From contig JALOOU010000043.1 in NCBI GenBank assembly GCA_025454255.1, positions 1 through 41,076 on the forward strand: DNA of 41,076 nucleotides, written 5' to 3'. Of the stretch, positions 32,640-40,202 are shown in pieces. The first letter of the stretch is position 1. Every line of letters begins with the position of its first letter. The stretch comes from Desulfobacterales bacterium (GTDB taxonomy: Bacteria; Desulfobacterota; Desulfobacteria; Desulfobacterales; SpSt-501). Under the pieces are notes generated by a model. The model was not told the DNA's origin, searched no databases, and was given only the letters and a program-made list of their open reading frames with translations. The translations under genes were made by a program, and so were the position numbers.

Positions 32640-34061
32640 TCAGGCGACCCGCAGCCGGTAGATGGTGGCGGTGATCGGTTCGACGGCGATGGGCGTCGTT
32701 TCCCCCAGCAGCCGCTGCAAGCGGGCGATGCGGGCGCGGACCTCATCCAGCGGCAGGCCGGGGTAGCGGTGGCGCTGGAACTCCGGCCGGTTGTGGGAGC
32801 CGGGCAGGTGCGACTTGATCTGGCGCAGCAGCTGCAGCCCGTGGCGGGCCAGCCAGCGGTCGGCTCGATGCACCCGGGCGTTTGAGATCGGATCGGTCTG
32901 GTCGGCGGCGATGCGCTCCAGCACATCCACCATGCGCTCGCAGGCCAGGCGGTCGCCGTCCATCTCGGCCAGGTGATGGCGGACCAGTCTGAGCCGCTCG
33001 TCGCCCTCCGGGCGGCCGAGGGCCCCCTTCAGGATGCGCTCCAGGGTGGCCGCCAGCTCCGCCGGCGAGAAGCACTGGTGGCTCAGCGCGTTCGGCAGGC
33101 GGTAAAACCCGTTGTCGTAAACGTCGTTGACGGTGGCGCGATAGCTGACGGCGGGGACCCCAAGGACGAAGGCCTCTACGCCGGTGGTGCAGCCGTTGTG
33201 GACCAGGGCTTTGGCGGTGAGCAGCCAGGGCACGACGTTGCCCTGGTTGGTCACGCGCACCCGCGTGCAGCGGGCCGCGATCTCGTGATAGGCGTCGTGG
33301 CCCTCGGTCGGGTGGGGCCGCACGACGATGGTGTAGCCCGGGAAGCGCTGCTCCAGCTCCGGCATCAGGCGTTTGAAATCCTCGAAGAGGGCCAGCTTGT
33401 GGTCTCTGAGCCCCTCCGCGTACGCGCGGCTCATGCCGCGGGCGGCGCGGCCGAAGCGCGGCCGCTGGCCGGGGCGCTTCACGGGCTTGAAGAGATTCAT
33501 GTCGGCGCCGAAGGCGTTGACGTGGTTGAAATTGGTGTTCACCAGGATGAAGTCGCCGAACTCTTTGCGGATGCCGGCGATCTCATCGGCATAATAGCCG
33601 TGCAGTTCGGGCCGCAGCATGTCGCTGCGGGGGTTGCCGGTGACATGGATCGGGACCCCGGCGGGCAGATGGGGGTATCGGCGCCAGAGCTCGGCGTTCT
33701 CCTCGCCCCACGCGAACAGGTGGGTGATGTAGCGCATGGCGCTCGGGTGCAGGCGCCGCGAAAAGTAGGTCTCCGGCGGCAGGTGCACCAGGGCCTCCTC
33801 GTCCCAGGTGATGAGGTCGTGGCCGAATTTGGCCGCGACCCAGAAAAAGAGCAGGCTGCGGACGGTCATGCTCTTGGAGAGGTAGATGCTGCGCGGGAAG
33901 GAGTCGATGCGCATCTCCATCTCGCGGCGCGACCCGATGACCGAGGAAAAACCGCGGCGAGCAGCGACGACCGCCAGCAGCAGCTTGGGGTCCAGCTCCC
34001 GGACCTGGTTCTCAACGGGGATCAACAGCAGCGGCTTGTCGGTCGGCACGGTCGGAACCAT
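32640..34061 (-). CDS. Surface carbohydrate biosynthesis protein, copy A
   Basis: The 473-residue paralog of the downstream gene shares all its main blocks, including PVENQVRELDPKLLLA, HVTGNPRSDMLRPE, VNTNFNHVNAF, IVVRPHPTEG, NVVPWLL, LVHNGCTTGVEA and LSHQCF. I use the ATG at 34061 because the extension to a TTG at 34199 would use the promoter's -35 as coding sequence. The Shine-Dalgarno GAGGAG abuts the ATG, so an in-frame GTG at 34049 is an alternative. First gene of a minus-strand polysaccharide unit. It probably acts on a related but different acceptor or donor from copy B. Precise enzyme activity is unknown. Confidence 0.82.
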   Translation of the reverse strand: MVPTVPTDKPLLLIPVENQVRELDPKLLLAVVAARRGFSSVIGSRREMEMRIDSFPRSIYLSKSMTVRSLLFFWVAAKFGHDLITWDEEALVHLPPETYFSRRLHPSAMRYITHLFAWGEENAELWRRYPHLPAGVPIHVTGNPRSDMLRPELHGYYADEIAGIRKEFGDFILVNTNFNHVNAFGADMNLFKPVKRPGQRPRFGRAARGMSRAYAEGLRDHKLALFEDFKRLMPELEQRFPGYTIVVRPHPTEGHDAYHEIAARCTRVRVTNQGNVVPWLLTAKALVHNGCTTGVEAFVLGVPAVSYRATVNDVYDNGFYRLPNALSHQCFSPAELAATLERILKGALGRPEGDERLRLVRHHLAEMDGDRLACERMVDVLERIAADQTDPISNARVHRADRWLARHGLQLLRQIKSHLPGSHNRPEFQRHRYPGLPLDEVRARIARLQRLLGETTPIAVEPITATIYRLRVA

Positions 34062-34170
34062 CTCCTCGGTCGCATTGCCCGCAGATGCCGGCCCGCACCG
34101 GGCTAGGCCGGAGGGGGCGGCGGCTGGGGGGCCGCCAAAAGAGCAATTAAATTCGTCGAATAAATCCTTT

Positions 34171-34199
34171 CTTATATTTTCGAAACGTAAATTTGTCAA
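34171..34199 (-). promoter_or_regulatory. Strong predicted sigma70-type promoter for the twin polysaccharide genes
   Basis: Minus strand TTGACA (34194-34199), 17-base spacer, TATAAG (34171-34176), in an AT-rich island amid GC-rich DNA. The start would be near 34164, a leader of about 100 bases. Confidence 0.7.
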
Positions 34200-34230
34200 T
34201 CGACATATTTGAGATTGGGCCCTGCGCTGC

Positions 34231-34259
34231 TTGACAAGCGTGCCGTTTCACGTTAGCAA
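34231..34259 (+). promoter_or_regulatory. Possible promoter for the FkbM-to-acyltransferase operon
   Basis: Plus strand TTGACA (34231-34236), 17-base spacer, weak -10 TAGCAA (34254-34259), about 50 bases before the FkbM start. Confidence 0.35.
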
Positions 34260-34313
34260 CAACTGCGCCATCGGGCGCTGCAGTTCCATCGCCTTCAGCC
34301 GACAGGATTCGTC

Positions 34314-35147
34314 ATGATTCGTTCCAGCGCTTCGTCCTGGCCCCCGAGCCGGCATCTGCGCAGATTCCACCGGAGAGTGCTGGAACTGCGCCAGCGGCTC
34401 GTGCGCGAGATCGAGATCGTCGACGGTGCCGCCGCCTACCGGTTTCGGTGCGAAACCGTGCGGGAGTTCAACCGCTGCCTCAAGCTTTTCGCAAAGGAGC
34501 CGGGCACGGTCGGGTGGATCGACTCCAGCGTGAAGGCCGGCCAGGTCTTCTACGACATCGGCGCCAACATCGGCGTCTACACGATATTGGCCGCGCGCAA
34601 GGTGGGGCCGGCGGGAAAGGTCTACGCCTTTGAACCCCATGCCGCCAATTTCGCCCGCCTGATCGACAATCTGATCGTAAACGGCCTGCAGCAGGTCGTT
34701 CTGCCCTGCAGCTTCGCGCTTGATGCCAGCGATGGTTTTGCGCCCTTCGCCTATGACTCCGCCCGGGCCGGCACCTCGCACAGCCAGCTTCTGGCCTCCG
34801 CGGCGGCGGGGCCGGCGGAGATCGCGGAGTTGAAGTATGCCGCAACGGTGGATTCGCTCGTGGACGCCGGCCGAATGCCGCCGCCCGACCACGTCAAGAT
34901 CGATGTGGACGGCAACGAGCACCGGATCCTCGCGGGCATGGTCAAGCTGCTGGCCTCTTCCCGGGCCCCCGCGAGCCTGCAGGTCGAAATGAACGAGCCG
35001 CACGCCGGAGCCAGCCGCGCCCTGCTGCAGGCGCACGGCTACACCCTGGTCGAGACCCATCACACCCGTTCGGCCGCGCGGCGCCGGGAGCAGACCGGCG
35101 AGGACCCGCGCGAGGGCTGCAACGCGGTTTTCAAAAAAGCGGTCTGA
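34314..35147 (+). CDS. FkbM family SAM-dependent methyltransferase
   Basis: The 277-residue enzyme has the SAM-binding motif I FYDIGANIGVYT (residues 79-90), the acidic post-motif YAFEPHAANF, and the later VKIDVDGNEHRIL motif that marks FkbM-type O-methyltransferases. About 60 basic residues precede the Rossmann fold. It probably methylates a sugar hydroxyl in a polysaccharide. An AGGA Shine-Dalgarno precedes the ATG. It opens a plus-strand operon of five genes with small or overlapping spacers (50, -4, 38 and -4 bases). Confidence 0.9.
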   Translation: MIRSSASSWPPSRHLRRFHRRVLELRQRLVREIEIVDGAAAYRFRCETVREFNRCLKLFAKEPGTVGWIDSSVKAGQVFYDIGANIGVYTILAARKVGPAGKVYAFEPHAANFARLIDNLIVNGLQQVVLPCSFALDASDGFAPFAYDSARAGTSHSQLLASAAAGPAEIAELKYAATVDSLVDAGRMPPPDHVKIDVDGNEHRILAGMVKLLASSRAPASLQVEMNEPHAGASRALLQAHGYTLVETHHTRSAARRREQTGEDPREGCNAVFKKAV

Positions 35148-35197
35148 GCCCGGCGGTTGCAAACCGCCGCCGACCGGTGCCACGGAGAAAAACGACC

Positions 35198-35629
35198 ATG
35201 ACTGCCGGCACGTGCAAGATCGAAAACTGCAAACTGATCGAGCTTCCCAAAATCAACGATCCGCGCGGGAACCTGACCTTCATCGAGAACTCGCGCCACA
35301 TCCCCTTCGACATCAAGCGGGTCTACTACCTCTACGATGTCCCCGGCGGCGCTCTGCGCGCCGGGCACGCCCACAAGGGGCTGCATCAATTCCTGATCGC
35401 CATGTCCGGCAGCTTCGACGTCACGGTGGACGACGGATTCCACAAGATGAAATACCACCTCAACCGCTCCTACTACGGGCTTTACATCCCGCCCATGATC
35501 TGGCGTGAGATCGACAACTTCTCATCCGGGTCGGTGTGCCTTGCGGTCGTGTCCGATTATTACGACGAAAGCGATTACTACCGGCACTATCCCGACTTCA
35601 TCCGAGCCTCGCGGGAGACCCCGAGGTGA
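35198..35629 (+). CDS. FdtA/QdtA-type dTDP-4-oxo-6-deoxyhexose 3,4-ketoisomerase (cupin)
   Basis: The 143-residue cupin matches the WxcM-like / FdtA family. [19 protein letters not shown] and the active-site H57-A-H59 in [11 protein letters not shown] are diagnostic, and the later PPMIWREI segment is also typical. It isomerises dTDP-4-keto-6-deoxyglucose to the 3-keto sugar, which the next gene would aminate. The ATG at 35198 is preceded by GGAG. The stop TGA overlaps the GTG start of the aminotransferase (GTGA, 35626-35629). FdtA and QdtA differ in product stereochemistry at C4, which I cannot decide from sequence alone. Confidence 0.9.
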   Translation: MTAGTCKIENCKLIELPKINDPRGNLTFIENSRHIPFDIKRVYYLYDVPGGALRAGHAHKGLHQFLIAMSGSFDVTVDDGFHKMKYHLNRSYYGLYIPPMIWREIDNFSSGSVCLAVVSDYYDESDYYRHYPDFIRASRETPR

Positions 35630-36726
35630 ACGTCCCTTTTCTGGATCTCCAAGCCGCCTATCGCGAGCTGCAGGAGCAACTCGATGCCGCCTGCCGGCGC
35701 GTGCTCTCCTCGGGCCGGTACATCCTGGGCCGGGAGGTCGAGGCCTTCGAGAGCGAATTCGCCGCCTACTGCGGCGCGCGGCACTGCATCGGCGTGAGCA
35801 ACGGCCTGGATGCGCTCGAGCTGATCCTGAGAGGCTATGGCATCGGGCCCGGAGACGAGGTCATCGTGCCGACCCACACGTTTATCGCCACCTGGCTGGC
35901 GGTTTCCAGGGCCGGTGCGGTCCCGGTGCCGGTGGAGCCCGATGAGGCGACGCATACCATCTCGGTCGCGGGGGTCGCTGCCGCCCTGTCGGCGCGCACG
36001 CGTGCCATCATGCCGGTCCACCTTTACGGGCAGCCGGCCGACATGGATCGCATCCGAAACATCGCGATCCGGCACAAATTGAAAGTCATTGAGGATGCTG
36101 CCCAAGCCCACGGGGCGATTTGCCGCGGCCGTCGCGCCGGGAGCCTGGGGGACGCGGCCGGCTTCAGTTTCTATCCGGGCAAGAATCTCGGTGCATTGGG
36201 AGACGGCGGGGCCGTCGTGACCGATGACGACCAGCTGGCGGCGAACCTCAGGCGTCTGCGCAACTACGGTTCGCCGGCCAAGTACCAACATGACGTCAAA
36301 GGCGGCAACGCCCGGCTCGATGAACTGCAGGCGGCCCTGCTGCGGGTCAAACTTTGCTATCTGGACGAATGGAATCAGCGCCGCGCTCGCATCGCCGACC
36401 GCTATCTCGAGGAATTGGCCGCGTCGCCCCGACTGATGCTCCCAATCGTAGCCGACGGCGTCTCTCCCGTCTGGCATCTGTTCGTGATTCGCCATCCGCG
36501 GCGCGGGGACCTTCAAGCGCACTTGTCCCGATGCGGAGTCGAAACCCTGATCCATTACCCGGTGCCTCCGCATCTGTCGCGGGCCTACAGCGACATGGGC
36601 TTCGTCCGCGGAACGTTTCCAAGGGCGGAGCGGCTCGCTGAAAGCGTTTTGAGCCTGCCCCTGGGCCCCCACCTGTCGCCGGCAGCCCACACCCATGTCC
36701 TGTCCGCCCTGAAGTCGTTCGAGTAG
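35626..36726 (+). CDS. DegT/DnrJ/EryC1 family sugar aminotransferase (FdtB/QdtB-like)
   Basis: The 366-residue PLP enzyme starts at GTG 35626, overlapping the ketoisomerase stop; the frame upstream to 35536 belongs to that gene's other strand of reading. It begins [14 protein letters not shown], contains GVSNGLDAL, the EDAAQAHGA turn, and the PLP lysine K186 in [16 protein letters not shown]. This sequence set is typical of C3 aminotransferases that make dTDP-3-amino-3,6-dideoxyhexoses. Pairing with the FdtA-like enzyme strongly supports that role. Confidence 0.92.
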   Translation: MNVPFLDLQAAYRELQEQLDAACRRVLSSGRYILGREVEAFESEFAAYCGARHCIGVSNGLDALELILRGYGIGPGDEVIVPTHTFIATWLAVSRAGAVPVPVEPDEATHTISVAGVAAALSARTRAIMPVHLYGQPADMDRIRNIAIRHKLKVIEDAAQAHGAICRGRRAGSLGDAAGFSFYPGKNLGALGDGGAVVTDDDQLAANLRRLRNYGSPAKYQHDVKGGNARLDELQAALLRVKLCYLDEWNQRRARIADRYLEELAASPRLMLPIVADGVSPVWHLFVIRHPRRGDLQAHLSRCGVETLIHYPVPPHLSRAYSDMGFVRGTFPRAERLAESVLSLPLGPHLSPAAHTHVLSALKSFE

Positions 36727-36764
36727 GGGACGCTTCGGCCGGCAGCGTTCAATAAGGAAGACGG

Positions 36765-37805
36765 ATGAATTTAAACAAACGGCTGTTGAGCGTCGTCATT
36801 CCCGCCTACAATCAGCCGGGCTACCTTCATCGTGCGCTGGAATCGGTGGTGGCGCAGCATTACCGACCGATTGAGATCATCGTGGCCGACGACTGTTCGC
36901 CCCGTTCCCTTGCGCCGGTGGTGGATGCCTTTGCGGGAGCGCAGAGCAACGATTTCACGATCCGCTATCTGAGGCAGGATCAAAACCGGGGCGTCATTGA
37001 TAATTTCAGGTCCGGAATCGCACTGGCCGCCGGAAACTATCTGGTTCCGCTGCCGCACGACAACCGATTCATCGACCCGGGGTTTTTCAGCGAGGCGGTC
37101 CATCTCATGACGGACCAGCCCGACTGCCATCTCGCTTACGGCAATGCGGTATTCGAAAACAGCGAGCGGCAGGCGCTCGCGATTCCCGGGTCGCAGCGCT
37201 TCAACGGCGGCTGGGCGAGATTGGATGGCAGGGAATTCATTCGGTTGTACCGCCGCGGGGGAATGGATTTTTCACAAGCCATGGTGCTCAACCACGCAAG
37301 CGCCCTGTCGATCGGCGCCTACGATGAACCCTTCGTCGTCAACGGGACTCTCTCGCGCCGCCTGGGAATCGCCCAGGACGATTGCTTCTCCTATATTTTT
37401 CTTCTCAGTTCGTTGGGGTCGGTGGCACTGTGTGAAAAATGTGTCTGTGAAATCGGCGTGCCGCCCGAATCCTATTCGCGCTCGAACCGATCGTGGGAGA
37501 GAACCAAGGGCAAGGTGAAGTTTGTCGTCTTCTACAATATCTTTCGTGCGGACCTTGGCGGGCGCTATGCCGCCGATGTGAAGCGCATGGCCTTCAAGCA
37601 GGCCCTGCAGTATGCCGACCACATCCTCGACACCCGCATCGCGCGCTATTACGGCTGGAGCCCCGGGATCCTGCTGATGATGGGGCTTTCGGTGGTGAAG
37701 AGAGGCTGGAGCGACATCCGCTTTCTTTTCAAGAGGACCGTAAATCGCATCCGGCCGAACACCTTCAAAAAAACCGGCCGATACCGGCAGCAGGTGACAA
37801 AATGA
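36765..37805 (+). CDS. Family 2 glycosyltransferase
   Basis: The 346-residue GT-A enzyme opens with SVVIPAYNQPGYLHRALESVVAQ and has the nucleotide-sugar motif IIVADDCSP. The C-terminal third is basic and contains a short hydrophobic segment near LLMMGLSVV, suggesting membrane association. Sequence composition is less GC-rich than in the flanking genes, common for O-antigen or capsule genes and compatible with transfer. Its stop overlaps the next gene (ATGA, 37802-37805). The donor may be the aminodeoxy sugar made by the genes before it; this is inference. Confidence 0.9.
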   Translation: MNLNKRLLSVVIPAYNQPGYLHRALESVVAQHYRPIEIIVADDCSPRSLAPVVDAFAGAQSNDFTIRYLRQDQNRGVIDNFRSGIALAAGNYLVPLPHDNRFIDPGFFSEAVHLMTDQPDCHLAYGNAVFENSERQALAIPGSQRFNGGWARLDGREFIRLYRRGGMDFSQAMVLNHASALSIGAYDEPFVVNGTLSRRLGIAQDDCFSYIFLLSSLGSVALCEKCVCEIGVPPESYSRSNRSWERTKGKVKFVVFYNIFRADLGGRYAADVKRMAFKQALQYADHILDTRIARYYGWSPGILLMMGLSVVKRGWSDIRFLFKRTVNRIRPNTFKKTGRYRQQVTK

Positions 37806-38524
37806 TCAGCCCGCATGCGGTGGTGCAGACCGACAGCATCGGCAAGGAGGTCCGCATCGATGAGTTCGCCGTCGTGCGCGCGGGGGCCCGCCTGGGAAAC
37901 GGCGTGCGCATCCACCCGCACGTGATTGTCGAAGCGGGGGTGGTCATCGAGGACGATGTGGAGATATTCCCGGGGGCCTATCTCGGCAAGGAACCCAAGG
38001 GCGCCGGGGCGACGGCCCGCGCCGTTGAGTTCGACCGTCGCGTGGTGATCGGAGCGGGAGCTTCCATCGGGCCGCATGCCGTGATCTTTTACGACGTTGA
38101 GATCGGTGCGCAGAGCCTGATCGGCGATGGGGCCTCGATCCGGGAACAGTGCCGGATCGGGTCCCGCTGCCTCGTCAGCCGCGGCGTGACCATCAACTAC
38201 AACGCCGCCATCGGCAGCCGCACCCGGATCATGGATTGCTCCCACATCACGGGCAACTGCGTCATCGGGGAAGATGTGTTCATCAGCACCCTCGTGGCGA
38301 CCGTCAACGACAACGAGATGGTCCAGCGGGCATACACCGAAGGAAAAATCATCGGCCCGCGCGTTGCGGACAGAGCAAGCATCGGTGCCGGTGCCTGCCT
38401 GCTTCCGGGGGTCAGCGTCGGGGAAGGGGCCGTCGTGGGCGCAGGCTCGGTGGTAACCAGGGACGTCGCGGCCTACGCGCTGGTCGTGGGAGTGCCGGCG
38501 CGGTTCGTCAGGAGCCTCAAATGA
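37802..38524 (+). CDS. Left-handed beta-helix (hexapeptide repeat) acyltransferase
   Basis: The 240-residue protein is built almost wholly of hexapeptide repeats of the [LIV]-G-x4 type (for example VVIGAGASIGPHAVI, SLIGDGASIREQCRIG, ASIGAGACLLPGVSVGEGAVVGAGSVV), the trimeric left-handed helix found in acetyltransferases. The last gene of the operon after the ketoisomerase, aminotransferase and glycosyltransferase, it fits an N-acyltransferase for the 3-amino sugar (compare FdtC/QdtC). Another O-acetyltransferase role is possible. Confidence 0.85.
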   Translation: MISPHAVVQTDSIGKEVRIDEFAVVRAGARLGNGVRIHPHVIVEAGVVIEDDVEIFPGAYLGKEPKGAGATARAVEFDRRVVIGAGASIGPHAVIFYDVEIGAQSLIGDGASIREQCRIGSRCLVSRGVTINYNAAIGSRTRIMDCSHITGNCVIGEDVFISTLVATVNDNEMVQRAYTEGKIIGPRVADRASIGAGACLLPGVSVGEGAVVGAGSVVTRDVAAYALVVGVPARFVRSLK

Positions 38525-38530
38525 CTTTTT

Positions 38531-38567
38531 GGGCGGTGCGCGGTGCGTTGGCCAGGGCGCACCGCCC
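38531..38567. other. Hairpin between convergent genes
   Basis: A perfect 10-bp stem GGGCGGTGCG (38531-38540) with 38558-38567 lies 6 bases after the acyltransferase stop. No T run follows on either strand, so its role as a terminator is doubtful. Confidence 0.4.
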
Positions 38568-38579
38568 TCCCGGGGGAGC

Positions 38580-39353
38580 CTATCCGGGCAGGTGGGGCGT
38601 GTCGATGCGGCAGAGCCTGGCCGTTCCGGTCTTCACCCGATGTTCCGCCAGCTCCCAGTCGTAGGGGCTGTTCACGTCGAAGCCCTCGGCGTCGCGGGTG
38701 AGAAACGGCATGACCACGTGCCCGGCGATGGTGCGGGTGTCGAAGACCACCCGCGACCAGGCGATCTCGAGGCTCGCGTTCTGGACGAATACCTCCGGCA
38801 GCGAGGGGTACTGGCTGCTGTGCCAGGGCTGCTCCGCAGGCCCGATCGGCAGGAGCGGCAGCATGCGCCGGCCGCGGACGACCCACATCTTGCCGGGATG
38901 CTGGCTGCATTTTTCGACCGCGCGCAGGGAGTCCACCCCGGTCTCCGCCAGAAACTCCGACCAGGCCCGTTGAATCGTCTCCGGCAGGCGAAAGGGGCTG
39001 GTCGGCCTCAGGATGCTGAAGCCCTCGTAGCTCCGGCCCTCGGCGGCCAGCCGCTTGAGCGTGTACTCCACCCACTCGATGTCGGGCGAGGTGTCGCCGG
39101 AAAACTCGGCCGGGCGCAGGAAGGGCACCTCGGCCCCGTAGCGGCGGGCGATCTCGGCGTAGCGCTGCGAGTCGGTCGAGACCACGACCGCCGCGAAGAC
39201 CCCGCTCTGCAGCGCCGCCGAAATGCTGTAGGCGATCAGCGGGTGGCCGGCCAGCGGCCGGATGTTCTTGTCCGGCACGCGTTTCGAGCCGCTGCGGGCC
39301 GGGATCAGCGCGACGCAGGATGGAGAAGCGGTTGAAAGGTTGGTCGGGTTCAT
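38580..39353 (-). CDS. Acylneuraminate cytidylyltransferase family protein (NeuA-like)
   Basis: The 257-residue enzyme has the signature nucleotide-binding motif ALIPARSGSKRVPDKN (residues 15-30), then the LAGHPLIAYSI and SILRPTSPFRLPETI segments. It activates a nonulosonic acid (sialic, legionaminic or related) with CTP. It follows the SDR gene by 36 bases, and that gene overlaps the NeuB-like gene, so the three form one operon on the minus strand. PtmB-like enzymes of Campylobacter flagellin glycosylation are of this kind. Confidence 0.9.
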   Translation of the reverse strand: MNPTNLSTASPSCVALIPARSGSKRVPDKNIRPLAGHPLIAYSISAALQSGVFAAVVVSTDSQRYAEIARRYGAEVPFLRPAEFSGDTSPDIEWVEYTLKRLAAEGRSYEGFSILRPTSPFRLPETIQRAWSEFLAETGVDSLRAVEKCSQHPGKMWVVRGRRMLPLLPIGPAEQPWHSSQYPSLPEVFVQNASLEIAWSRVVFDTRTIAGHVVMPFLTRDAEGFDVNSPYDWELAEHRVKTGTARLCRIDTPHLPG

Positions 39354-39389
39354 TGGGTTGTCGGGTTGGAGGTTAGCGTTTCACTTCGA

Positions 39390-40202
39390 TTACCAGAGCG
39401 TGAAGCCGCCGTCCACCTTGAGGTTGATGCCGGTCACATAGGCGGAGGCGGGCGAGGCTAAAAACAGAAGCGGGCCGCGCAGGTCCTCGTCGGTCGCCAT
39501 GCGGCCGAGGGGGACGCGGGCGCAGAACTTGCGCTGGAACTCCTCGTCCTGCCCACCCAGGACTCCGCCCGGCGAAAGCGCGTTGACGCGCACGCCGTGG
39601 GGGGCCAGGTGGGCCGCGAGGTATTTCGTCAGGTTGACGACGGCCGCCTTGGAGGCCCCGTAGGCCGGGGGCTTGATGAAGGGCGGATCGCCCGGGATGT
39701 GGTCGTAGAAGCGCGCGTCCGGCGAGACGCTGGCGTAGAGCGATCCGATGTTGATGATGGCACCGCGGCGGTTTGCCGCCATGGCCGCGCCGAACACCTG
39801 GGTGACCAGAAACAAACCGGCCGCGTTCACCTCGAGAATCCGCAGGTTCACATCCAGCGGGATCTCCTCCAGGCGGAAGCGCTTGCCGCCGGCCGCCGGC
39901 GGCGCGTCGATGCCGGCGTTGTTGACGAGCACGCTCGGGGGGCCGAAGGCCTCCCGGCAGCGCGCCAGCGCGGCTTCGAGCTCGGGGCGGCTGCAGACGT
40001 CGGCGCAGTCCGCCTGCAGCCGCTCGGGCCCGAAGCGCGCCTGCACCCGCTTGAATTCAGCCGAGGCCGGCTGCCCGGGTCGATCCAGCGCCAGGACCCG
40101 TGCGCCGGCCTCGAGCAGCGTCTCCACCCAGATCGGCCCCAGTTTGCCCAGGGCGCCGGTGACGACCCCGACCTCCCCGTCGAGGTCGAAGAGCCCGCTC
40201 AT
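39390..40202 (-). CDS. Short-chain dehydrogenase/reductase linked to nonulosonic acid synthesis (PtmA-like)
   Basis: The 270-residue SDR has the nucleotide motif VVTGALGKLG (residues about 13-22), VNNAGID, and the catalytic Y181-x3-K185 in YGASKAAV, ending FTLW. I use the ATG at 40202, which overlaps the upstream gene's stop (ATGA); a start at 40217 is less likely. Position between NeuB-like and NeuA-like genes matches PtmA, an oxidoreductase in the legionaminic-acid locus of Campylobacter. Exact reaction unknown. Confidence 0.9.
   Translation of the reverse strand: MSGLFDLDGEVGVVTGALGKLGPIWVETLLEAGARVLALDRPGQPASAEFKRVQARFGPERLQADCADVCSRPELEAALARCREAFGPPSVLVNNAGIDAPPAAGGKRFRLEEIPLDVNLRILEVNAAGLFLVTQVFGAAMAANRRGAIINIGSLYASVSPDARFYDHIPGDPPFIKPPAYGASKAAVVNLTKYLAAHLAPHGVRVNALSPGGVLGGQDEEFQRKFCARVPLGRMATDEDLRGPLLFLASPASAYVTGINLKVDGGFTLW

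Noticed and set aside
34062-34199. A TTG at 34199 as the start of the copy A polysaccharide gene
   Set aside because: It would use the -35 TTGACA as coding sequence and its extra residues have no counterpart in the paralog.
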